DNA of 64,000 nucleotides from Gallibacterium melopsittaci (GCF_042433085.1 NZ_JBHLWA010000014.1:1-64000); one strand, 5' to 3'. Counted from the stretch's first letter, positions 34,298 through 45,011 are shown. Notes: a model not told the origin generated them from the sequence alone. Program-made: numbers and translations.

Positions 34298-34981
34298 TTA
34301 AAGGTAGTATTTTTTCACTACTTTAAGGTCATCGCTTAGTTCATAAACTAATGGTTGACCAGTTGGAATTTCAAGATCCATAATGCCTTCATCTGAAATG
34401 CCTTCAATGTGTTTTGCTAATGCACGAAGTGAGTTACCGTGAGCAGCAACTAATACACGTTTACCTGATAAAAGTGCTGGTGCAATTTGATCTTCCCAGA
34501 ATGGCAATACACGATCTAAAGTTACTTTTAAGTTTTCACAATCTGGTACAACATCTGCAGGTAAATGTTTATAACGACGATCGTTATGTGCAGAGTTTGG
34601 ATCATCTTTAGCTAACGCTGGTGGTAATACATCGTATGAACGACGCCAAATATGAACTTGTTCATCACCGTGTTGTTCTGCTGCTTCTTTTTTATTTAAG
34701 CCTTGCAAGCCACCATAGTGACGCTCATTTAAACGCCAAGTTTTAATTTGCGGTACCCATAATTGATTTGATTCTTCTAATACAAGGTTACAAGTTTTAA
34801 TCGCACGAGTTAATACAGAAGTGAAAGCGATATCAAATTCAAAACCAGCTTCTTTTAATTTACGGCCTGCTGCTTTTGCTTCTTCTACCCCTTTTTCACT
34901 TAGGTTGACATCACGCCAGCCAGTGAAAAGGTTTAACGCGTTCCATTCACTTAATCCGTGACGAATAAATACTAATTGCAT
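34298..34981 (-). CDS. gpmA: 2,3-bisphosphoglycerate-dependent phosphoglycerate mutase
   Basis: Interconverts 3- and 2-phosphoglycerate in glycolysis through a phosphohistidine intermediate. The 227-residue protein has FIRHGLSEWN (5-14) with the phosphorylated His8, LNERHYGGLQG and AHGNSLRAL. The ATG at 34981 is chosen because AGGAG lies upstream and the family starts MQLVFIRHG; a longer in-frame extension is rejected. It is a single gene divergent from envC. Confidence 0.97.
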   Translation of the reverse strand: MQLVFIRHGLSEWNALNLFTGWRDVNLSEKGVEEAKAAGRKLKEAGFEFDIAFTSVLTRAIKTCNLVLEESNQLWVPQIKTWRLNERHYGGLQGLNKKEAAEQHGDEQVHIWRRSYDVLPPALAKDDPNSAHNDRRYKHLPADVVPDCENLKVTLDRVLPFWEDQIAPALLSGKRVLVAAHGNSLRALAKHIEGISDEGIMDLEIPTGQPLVYELSDDLKVVKKYYL

Positions 34982-35150
34982 AATTACTCTCCTAAAAATT
35001 AGATCAAAAAACTGCGCCATTTATAACAAAAAATGATGCTTTTTAAAATAGAGCTCATCTGCTTTTGTTGGAATTGCTGATCTTTAGCAAAAAAAACTCT
35101 AAAATAATGGCTGTTTGTCCTATTTTTATTACGAGATCGTTTTATTCGTT

Positions 35151-36380
35151 ATGATTAACTTTGGATTTATCTGGCATAACCCTGTTGTTTTGTTACGAAA
35201 TACGCTTATTTTCGTAAGTTTTGCTACTGCGACTTACGCAGCAAACGATCTACAAAATATTCAACAACAAATTAAACAACAAGAACAAAAACTGGCACAA
35301 CAACAACAGGAAAAAAGCCAGTTACAGACACAATTAAAACAACAAGAACAAAAGATTGAGCATATCAGTGATCAATTAAAACAGAGCCAAGCTGAATTAA
35401 AAAATTTGACTAAAAATATTCAAGCTGCACAAAAACAAATCCGCCAGTTACAACAACAAGAAAAAGAACAAAAAAAGCAATTAGAACGCTTATTGGATTC
35501 GGCATATCGTCAGAATTTACAACAACATGATCTAGAAAAAGTATTTTCAGAAGATGCCCGCAATAGTGATCGAATGAATACTTACTATAAGTATTTTAAT
35601 CAGCAAAAAATTAAACTGATTCAAGAGCTTAAACAGACACAGCAGCAGTTAAAACAGCAACAACAGTTAGTTAAAGAACAACAACAGCAACAACAGCAAC
35701 AAATCTCTGAACAACAAAAACAACAACGTTCATTACAACAAGTAAAAAATGAACATCAATCTACATTAAGTAAATTGAATCAAAGTATTGCCGTTAATCA
35801 GGATAAGTTAGCTCGCTTAAAAGAGAATGAAAATAGACTCCGCCAAGAAATTCTTGCTGCAGAACGAGCAGCCAAAGAAAGAGAACAACAAGAATTAGCC
35901 AATTTAAAACAGAAACAAAAACAAGCAGAAGAAAAACATCAAGACTATCAACCAACTGAAAAAGAACAACAACTTGTTGGCCGAGGCAATGGATTAGGAT
36001 CTGCTAAACGTCAATATGCTATGCCAGTAGCAGGAAAAATTAGCAATCGTTTTGGTTCGATTCAGATGGGCGAAATTCGTTGGAAAGGTATTGTTATTCA
36101 AGCTAATCGAGGTGCGAGCGTGCGTGCTATTGCGCCAGGGAAAGTCATTTTAGCAAATCGCCTGCAAGGTTATGGTTTAGTTATTGTCATTGATCATGGT
36201 AAAGGTGATATGAGTATTTACGGTTATAACAGCTCACTTAATGTAAGTAATGGTGATGTTGTCCGTGCTGGTGAAACCATTGCACAAGTAGGACAAAGCG
36301 AAGATTCTCGCCATTCCGCACTTTACTTTGAAATTCGTCGTCAAGGAACACCTGTCAATCCAGCCCGTTGGCTAAAATAA
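35151..36380 (+). CDS. envC: Murein hydrolase activator EnvC
   Basis: Periplasmic activator of the septal amidases AmiA/AmiB during cell division. The 409-residue protein has a signal peptide ending near TYA/AND (residue 29), a very long glutamine-rich coiled coil (about 32-265) and a C-terminal LytM domain (about 290-405). The LytM site is degenerate: the HxH-type metal ligands are missing (IYGYNSSL; SALYFEIR), as in E. coli EnvC, so it activates rather than cuts. The ATG at 35151 is the first in frame that yields a signal peptide; its Shine-Dalgarno sequence is weak. It is followed 13 bp later by yibQ. Confidence 0.92.
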   Translation: MINFGFIWHNPVVLLRNTLIFVSFATATYAANDLQNIQQQIKQQEQKLAQQQQEKSQLQTQLKQQEQKIEHISDQLKQSQAELKNLTKNIQAAQKQIRQLQQQEKEQKKQLERLLDSAYRQNLQQHDLEKVFSEDARNSDRMNTYYKYFNQQKIKLIQELKQTQQQLKQQQQLVKEQQQQQQQQISEQQKQQRSLQQVKNEHQSTLSKLNQSIAVNQDKLARLKENENRLRQEILAAERAAKEREQQELANLKQKQKQAEEKHQDYQPTEKEQQLVGRGNGLGSAKRQYAMPVAGKISNRFGSIQMGEIRWKGIVIQANRGASVRAIAPGKVILANRLQGYGLVIVIDHGKGDMSIYGYNSSLNVSNGDVVRAGETIAQVGQSEDSRHSALYFEIRRQGTPVNPARWLK

Positions 36381-36393
36381 GATTAGGAAAATT

Positions 36394-37218
36394 ATGAAAT
36401 ATTGGATACGTTACCTAATAACACTTTTGTTATTATCTTTTCTCTCAATCGCTAATGCCGCTAAATTAGCCATTGTGATTGATGATATTGGTTACCGTAC
36501 CCATGAAGACAATGAAATTTACGCTTTACCATTAGCCGTCAATGTTGCCATTATTCCGTCTGCACCTCATGCTAAAGTCCGAGCCAAACAAGCACAACAG
36601 CAAGGACGTGATACATTAATTCATATGCCAATGCAGCCAAAAGGTAATATTAAGCTAGAGGAAAATGGACTAGTGTTAGGTTTATCGACTGCTCAAGTAG
36701 CTCATCGAGTTGAACTGGCTCAGCAAATTGTCCCGAATGCTATTGGAATGAATAATCATATGGGTAGTGCAGCAACCTCTGATACCGCTTTAATGTCTGC
36801 ATTAATGCAACAACTTGCTCAACGAGGATTATCTTTCTTAGATAGTAAAACGATTGGTAGCAGTGTTGTCAGTAAAATAGGCAAACTGTATGGGGTCAAT
36901 ATTTTAGAACGAAATATCTTCCTCGATGATAACAATGAATACAGTAGTGTATTAGCGCAATTTCAAAGTGCAATTCATTATGCACGCAAACATGGGACTG
37001 CAATAGTGATTGGACATCCTCGTAAAAATACTGTCGCTGTACTAAAACAACAACTTGCACAACTACCTCCCGACATTCAATTAACGAGAATTAGTCAGCT
37101 TTGGCATCATTCCCCTGAACTTATTCAACCATTTATTTTATGGTTTAGTGATCTCCCTGCACCAACATCTAAACCGCCCTTTCAATTTCAAGAAAATTTA
37201 CGCGGAATTCCGCAGTAA
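36394..37218 (+). CDS. yibQ: Divergent polysaccharide deacetylase family protein YibQ
   Basis: 274 residues with a signal peptide (MKYWIRYLITLLLLSFLSIANA, cleavage near 22). The divergent deacetylase domain that follows starts KLAIVIDDIGYR, with GMNNHMGSAATSD and FLDSKTIGSSV. The DD pair and NNHMGS motif match DUF610 proteins, which have a NodB-like fold. The enzymatic activity is unproven. It follows envC, as in E. coli, and is presumably exported to the periplasm. Confidence 0.88.
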   Translation: MKYWIRYLITLLLLSFLSIANAAKLAIVIDDIGYRTHEDNEIYALPLAVNVAIIPSAPHAKVRAKQAQQQGRDTLIHMPMQPKGNIKLEENGLVLGLSTAQVAHRVELAQQIVPNAIGMNNHMGSAATSDTALMSALMQQLAQRGLSFLDSKTIGSSVVSKIGKLYGVNILERNIFLDDNNEYSSVLAQFQSAIHYARKHGTAIVIGHPRKNTVAVLKQQLAQLPPDIQLTRISQLWHHSPELIQPFILWFSDLPAPTSKPPFQFQENLRGIPQ

Positions 37219-37314
37219 ATTTTATCTAGATCCTTGAAAAATCAACCTGATATTGTTAACGTTGGCAAGCATTAACGTAAATATATAATTTAGACATTAC
37301 AAAGGATTAGTAAA

Positions 37315-39054
37315 ATGCAGTGGAATAAATCCTTTTATCTTCCCCTTGTTGGGCTGTGCATTTTCACCAATGCAATGGCTGATAGAACTATCGAATTACA
37401 AGTGAAAGGTATCGATAATAAGAAAGCCTATAATAACGTAACCGTTCACCTTTCAACACTTAAAGATACGCCAGTAGAAGATTCAGATCGTTACCATTAT
37501 TTAGCTAGCAAAGCGATTGACGAAGCCTTGCGGGCTGTCGGTTATTATAATAGTCAAATTGATTACCAGTTTGTGCCTCAACCTAACAAAGAGAAAGATC
37601 TTTTAATTGCTAATGTTACCTTAGATAAACCAGTCAAAATTGCAGAAGCACAAGTAAAAATTATGGGTGATGCTGCGCAAGATGAAAATTTTTTAGCACT
37701 GAAAAAACAATTACCGAAAGCAGGCAGTATCTTGGATCATAGTATTTATGATGATTATAAAGCGCAATTAGAAAAAACAGCCTTAGCAAAAGGTTATTTT
37801 GATTCACAATTTCTAACTCATCGTTTAGCCATTATTCCTTCTGCATACGAAGCCTATTGGCAATTAGAATTTGATAGTGGCAAACGTTATCACTATGGTG
37901 ATATCAGTTTTAAAGGCTCACAAATTCAAGATGCTTATTTACGCAATATTTTGAGTATTCATAAAGGTGACCCTTATTTTATTAATGATCTTTCCGAACT
38001 GAGTACCGATCTCTCTGCGAGTAATTGGTTTAAATCAGTATTAGTACAACCTAATGTTAATAAACAAACCAAACAAGTAGATTTAGAGGTTCTAGTTCAA
38101 CCTAGATTGAAAAACAGCTATGAAATCGGGATCGGTTACGGTACGGATATTGGTCCTCGTTTACAGTTTGGGTGGAATAAGCCATGGATTAATAGTCGTG
38201 GACACAGTTTTTCATCTAACTTCTATATTTCTGCACCGAAAAAAACGATTGAAGCCACATATAAAATGCCATTATTAAAAAATCCTCTGAATTACTATTA
38301 TGAGATTTCTACTGGTTATGAAGAGGAAAACAAGAACGATACCGAAACGTCTGGTTTAACCTTAGCAATTCTTCGTTATTGGAATCGTGAAACTGGTTGG
38401 CAAAATTCATTCGGGGTAAGAGCAAGATACGACAATTTTACCCAAGCTGGGATTTCTAATCGTACCTTATTAATCTATCCAACCGCAGGTTTTAACCGCA
38501 CTCGGATTCGTGGAGGTCTTTTTCCTTATTGGGGTGATGCTCAAAAAATTACCGTCAACTGGGGAAATAAGCTGTTTGCATCAGATGTTAACTTCTATTC
38601 TGCGATTGCATCAACTTCTTGGATTAGAACTTATCACGAAAATCATCGTTTTTTAGTCCGTGCTGAAATTGGCTATCTTTCAACCAAAGATTTCAGCAAA
38701 ATTCCGCCTGCATTACGCTTCTTCGCTGGGGGTGATCGTAGTGTTCGTGGGTATGGTTATCACAAAATCTCTCCTCGCGATGCGGATAATAAATTAGTTG
38801 GTGGAAATCGCTTGTTTACATCTAGTATCGAATATCAATACCAAGTACACCCAAAATGGTGGGGTGCCATTTTTTACGATACTGGCTTTGCTGGCAATCG
38901 TTTTTCATTCAGTGAATTACGTAAAGGAGCAGGAATTGGTGTACGCTGGAATTCACCTATTGGTGCAGTAAAGTTTGATATTGCCACACCAATTAACGAT
39001 AAAGATAACAGTAAAAATGTTGAATTTTATATCGGAATAGGATCAGAACTGTGA
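37315..39054 (+). CDS. tamA: Translocation and assembly module subunit TamA
   Basis: Outer-membrane Omp85-family protein that works with TamB in outer-membrane protein insertion or lipid transport. The 579-residue protein has a signal peptide (cleavage after NAMA, about 22), three POTRA-like domains (about 23-265) and a C-terminal 16-strand barrel (about 266-579). The barrel includes the lid-lock motif FFAGGDRSVRGYGY and ends in FYIGIGSEL. Its stop overlaps the tamB GTG start (GTGA). Confidence 0.95.
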   Translation: MQWNKSFYLPLVGLCIFTNAMADRTIELQVKGIDNKKAYNNVTVHLSTLKDTPVEDSDRYHYLASKAIDEALRAVGYYNSQIDYQFVPQPNKEKDLLIANVTLDKPVKIAEAQVKIMGDAAQDENFLALKKQLPKAGSILDHSIYDDYKAQLEKTALAKGYFDSQFLTHRLAIIPSAYEAYWQLEFDSGKRYHYGDISFKGSQIQDAYLRNILSIHKGDPYFINDLSELSTDLSASNWFKSVLVQPNVNKQTKQVDLEVLVQPRLKNSYEIGIGYGTDIGPRLQFGWNKPWINSRGHSFSSNFYISAPKKTIEATYKMPLLKNPLNYYYEISTGYEEENKNDTETSGLTLAILRYWNRETGWQNSFGVRARYDNFTQAGISNRTLLIYPTAGFNRTRIRGGLFPYWGDAQKITVNWGNKLFASDVNFYSAIASTSWIRTYHENHRFLVRAEIGYLSTKDFSKIPPALRFFAGGDRSVRGYGYHKISPRDADNKLVGGNRLFTSSIEYQYQVHPKWWGAIFYDTGFAGNRFSFSELRKGAGIGVRWNSPIGAVKFDIATPINDKDNSKNVEFYIGIGSEL

Positions 39055-42000
39055 AACAACAACAATCAACGACAACAACTGACACCTCAACCACTTTGCC
39101 AACACCTAAAAGAAGCAAAGTTCGTCAAATTTTCAAATGGGTAATCATTAGCCTTTTGGTTTTATGTTTATTTATTGTTATTGCTCTTATTACCCTATTA
39201 AATAATCAAAATGCCCAACAAAAATTATTAACCTTTGTAGATCAACAATTAAATGATTTAACTATTGGAGAAATTAGTGGTGATTTACAACAAGGCTTAC
39301 AACTTGATAATGTCAGTTATCGAACTACTGGTGTTGATGTTAAGGTTGCTCACCTTTTATTGAAGCTAGATACGAATTGCTTATGGCAAGCTAATATTTG
39401 TATTAATCAACTCGATATTACTGAACCTAAAATTGCCATTGATACCAGTCAATTCTCAGCAAAAGATCAACAAGATAACAGCAGTTCTGGTTTAATGATG
39501 CCAGTAAATATCGATCTAAAACAGCTTAATATCAATCAATTAGATCTTAAATTAGATAATCAACAAATTCTGCTTGAACATTTTTCAACTGGTTTACTTG
39601 CTACAACAGATCTTCAATTTAATTTATTACCAACCGCTATTAATGGTTTACAGATAATAGAAACGATAAATACGACTAGTGAATTACCATTAACCACCGA
39701 ATCAGAACTCAAACAGCAGAATACAACCTCTCCAACTGATTGGGATGCACTAAAACAACAATTACAAAAGCCATTACTAAACGCAGATTCTGCATTTAAA
39801 TTGCCATTAACGATACGTATTGATGATTTAACAGCTAAAAATTGGTTATATCAAAAACGCTCTGCGAAAGGCGATATTCTTTCTGAAATTAAAATGCCAA
39901 CTTTGGCATTACAGGCCAACGCAGATCAAACCAACATTACACTTAATAAATTAACGTTAGTCAGTAATGTATTAGATTTATCAGCTCAAGGTGAATTACA
40001 ACAAGTTGACCATTATCCTTTACAACTCACCCTTAATGGAAAATTACATCAACAACGCGAAAACACACAACAAAAAGAGGCAGCTATCACGCTACCAGAA
40101 AGCCAATTTAGCTTAAAAGCACAAGGTAATTTATACCAACAATTAACAACAGACATAGCCATTACAGGTCTTGCTGATGCTAAATTAACTGCTCAAGTTG
40201 CACTTGCTGAACCAAAATTACCATTAATGCTAAATTTAGCGATCCAGCAAGCAAAATATCCGCTCTATTTAGCAAAAGAAGCTAATCCAGCGACAGATCA
40301 AATCCGTTTAGTGAAAACTAACTTAGCTATCACAGGAAATTTATTAGATTATCAAGCAAACTTACAAGGGAATGTTGAAGGTATGCATTCACCAACAGTA
40401 GATCTTGATTTAAAAGGCGTAGGATCTATTGACCACTTTATCATTCAACAAGCAGCATTAGCTGGTCTAAATGGCAATGTTGATTTACAAGGTAATGTTT
40501 CTTGGCGTAATGGAGTAACATGGGACAGTCGGCTTAATTTACAACATTTAAATGTTTACCGTTATTTTCATAGTGTTGATTGGTTAGCTACATTATCAGG
40601 TAAACTAGCCTCCTCAGGAGCAGTCAATGCAGAAGGTTGGCAAGTGGATATTCCACTCATTGATCTGAATGGAAGTGCTGATAATAAACCTATTACTATT
40701 AAAGGCGATCTTGTGCTCAATAACACAACACTATTAACCAGCCAACTATTTGATTTTCACTATGGTGACAATCATCTGGCTTTCTATGGCAAGCTCGGTA
40801 AAGAATCTTTATTCAATTTAACTGTTGATGCACCAAACCTTGCTGGACTTTATAAAGGTTTAGATATCTCTGCTAAAGGTACAGCACAAATTACTGGTGA
40901 TATTCAGCAACCAGAGTTAGATCTTGATTTAACTATTCCTCATCTCAAACTTGCTGACTTACTCCTACAAAAACTCGTGTTAAATGGCAAAGTACAAAGT
41001 GATCAGCAAAATATACGAGGACATCTCAACTTAGCTTTAAATCAACTTAAATATGGCGAAAATGTACAAATTGCTCAACTAGACCTCATAGCCAAAGGCG
41101 ATGAAAAACAACATTCCTTATCACTTCGTTCACAAGGAAAACCAGCAGCCCTTAATTTTAATTTAACAGGACATTTTGATCGTACCAACCAAATCTGGTC
41201 AGGAGAGTTAGACAATACTCAATTAGATACTTTAATTGGAAAATTTAATGCCAATAAAGTGATTAAAATTGATTATCAAAATATTGATCAACAAGCAAAA
41301 ATTTCTGCACATTGTTGGCAACATACTAGCTTGCCACTTTGCTTCCCGCAACAACTTGTCGTTGGTCATAACGGGCATATTCCATTTAAATTAGAAAAAG
41401 CAAATCTCGATTTTCTAAAACAATTTCTAACTGATAACACTAAGCTAAATTCACAATTTAATTTAGATGGAGAGGTCAACTGGTATCAAGATAAACCATT
41501 TGATTTAACCCTAAATTTAGAGAGTTCACATTTTTTATTCACACAAAAAATCGACTATCATCAATTTAATTTAGAGTTAAATAAACTGTCTTTAGAAAGC
41601 AAAATTAAAGACAATAAATTAACTGCTAAGAGTGAAATTACTATTCGTGATAATGGTTCTCTCAATAGCAATTTGACATTAAATGATATTGTAGGCACAC
41701 CAACACTTGGTGGCACTCTACAAGCAGAGAATTTAAAACTATCATTAATCAAGCAACTACTTAATCCTGGAGATAATGTAGATGGCAATCTTAACGCCAA
41801 TCTCTCCCTTTCAGGGAATCTCACAACACCGCAATTACATGGTAAGTTGTCATTAACTCAATTAACCAGTTCAATGCCAGCGTTGCCATTTAATATTACA
41901 GATGGTTTTGCTAATTTAGTTTTTAATGGCAATCGTTCCACATTAAATGGTGAAATTGTGACGCAAGATGGAACACTGCGCTTAAAAGGAGATAGTGATT

Positions 42001-43001
42001 GGCGAGTATTAAATAATTGGTACGCAAACCTATCCGCCACCTCAGATAAATTCTCATTGACCATTCCTGATTTAGCAAAACTCACGATTGTGCCAGATAT
42101 TCATTTACACGCTCAACCAAATCATCTCAATATTGAAGGGAAAGTAGATGTTCCGTTTGCCAATATTGAAATTGAACAATTACCAGAAAGTGCGATTGGT
42201 GTGAGTTCTGATGAAGTTATTTTAGAACAAAAACCAAAACTCTCTACTAAACAGAAACTAGATAAATTCAGTGAAAAAACAGGAACTGTCTTATCAACTG
42301 ATATTATGATTAATCTCGGACAACGAGTGAGAGTGAGTGCTTACGGTTTAAAAAGTCAGTTAGAAGGTGTGTTAAATGTCCGTCAGCAAGATAATCAACT
42401 TGGTCTATTTGGACAAATTCATTTATTAAATGGTCGATATGCCTCATTTGGACAAGATTTATTAATCCGTAAAGGTGAAATTATTTTTTCTGGTTTGCCA
42501 TCACAACCAACCTTAAATATTGAAGCTATTCGGAATCCAAATGCGATGGAAACTAATACAGTAACAGCAGGCATTCGTGTTTCTGGTTTAGCTGAATCAC
42601 CAACCATTCAAGTATTCTCTGAACCATCAATGTCACAAGATAATGCTTTATCTTATCTCCTAACCGGTCGAGCATTATCCTCGGAGAATTCTGGTTCTGG
42701 TGCTTCTTTAGGTGCTGCTTTAATTAGTATGAGTCTCTCTAAAACTGGGAAAATGGTAGGCCAAATTGGTGAAACCTTTGGGATAAAAAGTTTAAATCTT
42801 GAGACCCAAGGTTTAGGAGACCAATCACAAGTTGTTGTAAGTGGTTATTTAACACCACGCTTACAGGTGAAATATGGTGTAGGATTGTTCGAACCATTAG
42901 CAGAATTAACATTACGTTATCGCTTATTACCAAAATTATATTTACAATCAGTATCTGGAACATCACAAGCTGTTGATCTTCTATATCAATTTGAACACTA
43001 A
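39051..43001 (+). CDS. tamB: Translocation and assembly module subunit TamB
   Basis: Inner-membrane-anchored protein that spans the periplasm to TamA; AsmA-like members are now thought to move phospholipids to the outer membrane. The 1316-residue protein has one N-terminal membrane helix (about 28-50), a long repetitive beta-rich body and the C-terminal DUF490 region (LTGRALSSENSGSG..., YLTPRLQVKYGVGLFEP). Translation starts at GTG, coupled to the tamA stop by the GTGA overlap. Confidence 0.95.
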   Translation: MKQQQSTTTTDTSTTLPTPKRSKVRQIFKWVIISLLVLCLFIVIALITLLNNQNAQQKLLTFVDQQLNDLTIGEISGDLQQGLQLDNVSYRTTGVDVKVAHLLLKLDTNCLWQANICINQLDITEPKIAIDTSQFSAKDQQDNSSSGLMMPVNIDLKQLNINQLDLKLDNQQILLEHFSTGLLATTDLQFNLLPTAINGLQIIETINTTSELPLTTESELKQQNTTSPTDWDALKQQLQKPLLNADSAFKLPLTIRIDDLTAKNWLYQKRSAKGDILSEIKMPTLALQANADQTNITLNKLTLVSNVLDLSAQGELQQVDHYPLQLTLNGKLHQQRENTQQKEAAITLPESQFSLKAQGNLYQQLTTDIAITGLADAKLTAQVALAEPKLPLMLNLAIQQAKYPLYLAKEANPATDQIRLVKTNLAITGNLLDYQANLQGNVEGMHSPTVDLDLKGVGSIDHFIIQQAALAGLNGNVDLQGNVSWRNGVTWDSRLNLQHLNVYRYFHSVDWLATLSGKLASSGAVNAEGWQVDIPLIDLNGSADNKPITIKGDLVLNNTTLLTSQLFDFHYGDNHLAFYGKLGKESLFNLTVDAPNLAGLYKGLDISAKGTAQITGDIQQPELDLDLTIPHLKLADLLLQKLVLNGKVQSDQQNIRGHLNLALNQLKYGENVQIAQLDLIAKGDEKQHSLSLRSQGKPAALNFNLTGHFDRTNQIWSGELDNTQLDTLIGKFNANKVIKIDYQNIDQQAKISAHCWQHTSLPLCFPQQLVVGHNGHIPFKLEKANLDFLKQFLTDNTKLNSQFNLDGEVNWYQDKPFDLTLNLESSHFLFTQKIDYHQFNLELNKLSLESKIKDNKLTAKSEITIRDNGSLNSNLTLNDIVGTPTLGGTLQAENLKLSLIKQLLNPGDNVDGNLNANLSLSGNLTTPQLHGKLSLTQLTSSMPALPFNITDGFANLVFNGNRSTLNGEIVTQDGTLRLKGDSDWRVLNNWYANLSATSDKFSLTIPDLAKLTIVPDIHLHAQPNHLNIEGKVDVPFANIEIEQLPESAIGVSSDEVILEQKPKLSTKQKLDKFSEKTGTVLSTDIMINLGQRVRVSAYGLKSQLEGVLNVRQQDNQLGLFGQIHLLNGRYASFGQDLLIRKGEIIFSGLPSQPTLNIEAIRNPNAMETNTVTAGIRVSGLAESPTIQVFSEPSMSQDNALSYLLTGRALSSENSGSGASLGAALISMSLSKTGKMVGQIGETFGIKSLNLETQGLGDQSQVVVSGYLTPRLQVKYGVGLFEPLAELTLRYRLLPKLYLQSVSGTSQAVDLLYQFEH

Positions 43002-43019
43002 GTACACAGGTAAATTATT

Positions 43020-44504
43020 ATGAAAGAAATCGCTGTCGTAGACCTCGGATCAAACAGTTTCCATATGATTGTTGCTCGCATTGTCAATGGATCAATCCAA
43101 ATTCTTTCTAGACTTAAACAAAAAGTCCAATTAGCTGAAGGGTTAGATAAAGACCAAATTTTGAGCCAAACAGCGATTGATCGTGGTGTGGCATGTCTTG
43201 CCTTATTCTCTGAACGTTTACAAGGATTTCCTGCGGAAAATGTTCAAGTTATCGGTACTTATACTTTACGCCGTGCCGTAAATAGCGATGAATTTCTTCG
43301 CCAAGCCGCTCGCGTTTTTCCTTATAAAATTAATATCATTTCTGGACAACAAGAAGCTAAATTAATTTATGCTGGTGTTTCACACACCCAACCAGAAAAA
43401 GGTAGAAAATTAGTTATTGATATTGGTGGCGGTTCAACAGAAATGATCATTGGCGATGATTTCACTCCTTTGATTGCAGAAAGCCGACATATGGGATGTG
43501 TGAGTTTTGCCAAACGTTTTTTTACTGATGGCAAACTCAGTGTAGAGCGTTTTCAACAAGCTAAACAGTGTGCTTTAGAAAAAATTGAAGATCTTGCGTG
43601 GGAATATCGTCAGTTAGGTTGGGATGCAACGTTAGGTTCATCTGGCACTATTAAAACTGTCAGTGAAGTCCTTCTTGCACTACATTATAAAGATGGTCTA
43701 ATTACTCTTCCTCGCTTAAATGAACTCGTTGAGAAAACCCTGAAAGCCGAACATTTTACCAAAATTCAATTACCTGGTTTACATCATAATCGCATTGATG
43801 TTTTTGTTCCTGGATTAGCCATCTTAGTTGCCTTATTTGAAACATTTCAAATCAAAGCTATGCGTTATTCAGATGGTGCAGTACGTGAAGGCGTAATGTA
43901 TAACTTTGAAGATAAATTTCGTGTTAGTAATATTCGTGAACGTACAGTAAATAGCCTAACGCAACAGTTTAACCTTGATCGTGAACAAGCTGCACGAGTT
44001 TCGCACGTTGCACAAATGCTTGCGAAACAGTTTACCGCTTGGCAAGAAGAGAAATTTGCCTATGAGTTAACTCAAATTCTATTTTATGCAGCACTCACAC
44101 ATGAAGTTGGTATTGTGATTAATCATCGTAATGTTCAAAAACATTCTGCTTATATTTTACAGAATACTGAACTTCCAGGATTTGATAGTGAACAACAACG
44201 TTTATTAGCCATTCTCGCCCGTTTTCATACAGGCAGCTTTCGTATGGCCGATATCCCTGATTGTTATCGTTATATTAATGAAGACGTACTTGCCTTAATT
44301 TTACTATTACGCTTTGCAGTAATTTTTAATAAAACTCGGCAAGCCACAGAACTAACCGATATTCAACTCATTAGCCCTTCAGTACAGCAATGGCAGCTAA
44401 TCTTTCCTAGTGATTATTTATCTCGAAATCCATTACTACAAACTGAATTACAACAAGAACAGAAATTTTTAACGTCCTTAGGGGTTAATTTAATCTATCG
44501 TTAA
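43020..44504 (+). CDS. ppx: Exopolyphosphatase
   Basis: Releases phosphate from the ends of polyphosphate. The 494-residue protein of the actin-like ASKHA fold has VDLGSNSFHMIVAR (8-21), VIDIGGGSTEMIIGD (near 140-155) and LGSSGTIKTVSE. The C-terminal region has the HD-like part (ALTHEVGIVINHRNVQKHSAYIL). Full length and C-terminal extension favour Ppx over the related GppA. It follows tamB by 18 bp. Confidence 0.93.
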   Translation: MKEIAVVDLGSNSFHMIVARIVNGSIQILSRLKQKVQLAEGLDKDQILSQTAIDRGVACLALFSERLQGFPAENVQVIGTYTLRRAVNSDEFLRQAARVFPYKINIISGQQEAKLIYAGVSHTQPEKGRKLVIDIGGGSTEMIIGDDFTPLIAESRHMGCVSFAKRFFTDGKLSVERFQQAKQCALEKIEDLAWEYRQLGWDATLGSSGTIKTVSEVLLALHYKDGLITLPRLNELVEKTLKAEHFTKIQLPGLHHNRIDVFVPGLAILVALFETFQIKAMRYSDGAVREGVMYNFEDKFRVSNIRERTVNSLTQQFNLDREQAARVSHVAQMLAKQFTAWQEEKFAYELTQILFYAALTHEVGIVINHRNVQKHSAYILQNTELPGFDSEQQRLLAILARFHTGSFRMADIPDCYRYINEDVLALILLLRFAVIFNKTRQATELTDIQLISPSVQQWQLIFPSDYLSRNPLLQTELQQEQKFLTSLGVNLIYR

Positions 44505-44509
44505 AAGAT

Positions 44510-44540
44510 AAGGGATAATGTACTATGTACATTATCTCTT
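44510..44540. terminator. Hairpin between ppx and glpE
   Basis: A 14-bp stem (44510-44523 with 44527-44540, one mismatch) with a TAT loop at a convergent junction; it overlaps the glpE stop codon. On the minus strand TCTTTT follows. Confidence 0.6.
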
Positions 44541-44871
44541 ATTCCATCAGTCCTGATTCAACAGGTAATTCAGCTTTCACCCAAGCATCAAAACCACCTC
44601 GGATGCTATATACACGTTCAAATCCTTGTTCCACTAAAAACTGTGCAACATTACGACTACTATTGCCGTGATAACAAATTACAAGGATTGGTTGCTCAAA
44701 GTCATAACGATCACAAAACAGACCATAACTTTGATTAGTTAAATGAAAAGCATTCTGTGGATGACTATAGGTAAAACGTTGGATATCTCGTACATCAACC
44801 AAAGCAGCTTGTTCTTGTTGGATTAATTGCCATGCTGCGACTGCGTCAATTTCTTCAAAAGTTTCTGCCAT
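44539..44871 (-). CDS. glpE: Thiosulfate sulfurtransferase GlpE
   Basis: Single-domain rhodanese transferring sulfane sulfur from thiosulfate to cyanide or thioredoxin. The 110-residue protein has the active-site loop CYHGNSSR with Cys66, plus LVDVRDIQRF and YSIRGGFDAW, all matching E. coli GlpE. A TATAAT lies at 44904-44909 on the minus strand as a possible -10 box. It stands apart from any glp gene here. Confidence 0.9.
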   Translation of the reverse strand: MAETFEEIDAVAAWQLIQQEQAALVDVRDIQRFTYSHPQNAFHLTNQSYGLFCDRYDFEQPILVICYHGNSSRNVAQFLVEQGFERVYSIRGGFDAWVKAELPVESGLME

Positions 44872-45011
44872 TAAATTTCCCTCTTAAACAAATTCGGCTG
44901 TTCATTATACTGATTTGAAGATAGAGCTAAAGTTAATTCTTCTTCTCTCAAACAGACATTAGTAGGGAACATAATAGCTATCATCCCCAACCAAGTATTC
45001 ACCTTCAAAAA

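Noticed and set aside
34982..35020. N-terminal extension of gpmA
   Set aside because: The family begins MQLVFIRHG and AGGAG lies just before that ATG.
35640..35760. CAACAG tandem pattern as a phase-variable microsatellite or CRISPR
   Set aside because: It is in frame, imperfect and part of a coiled coil; there are no spacers.
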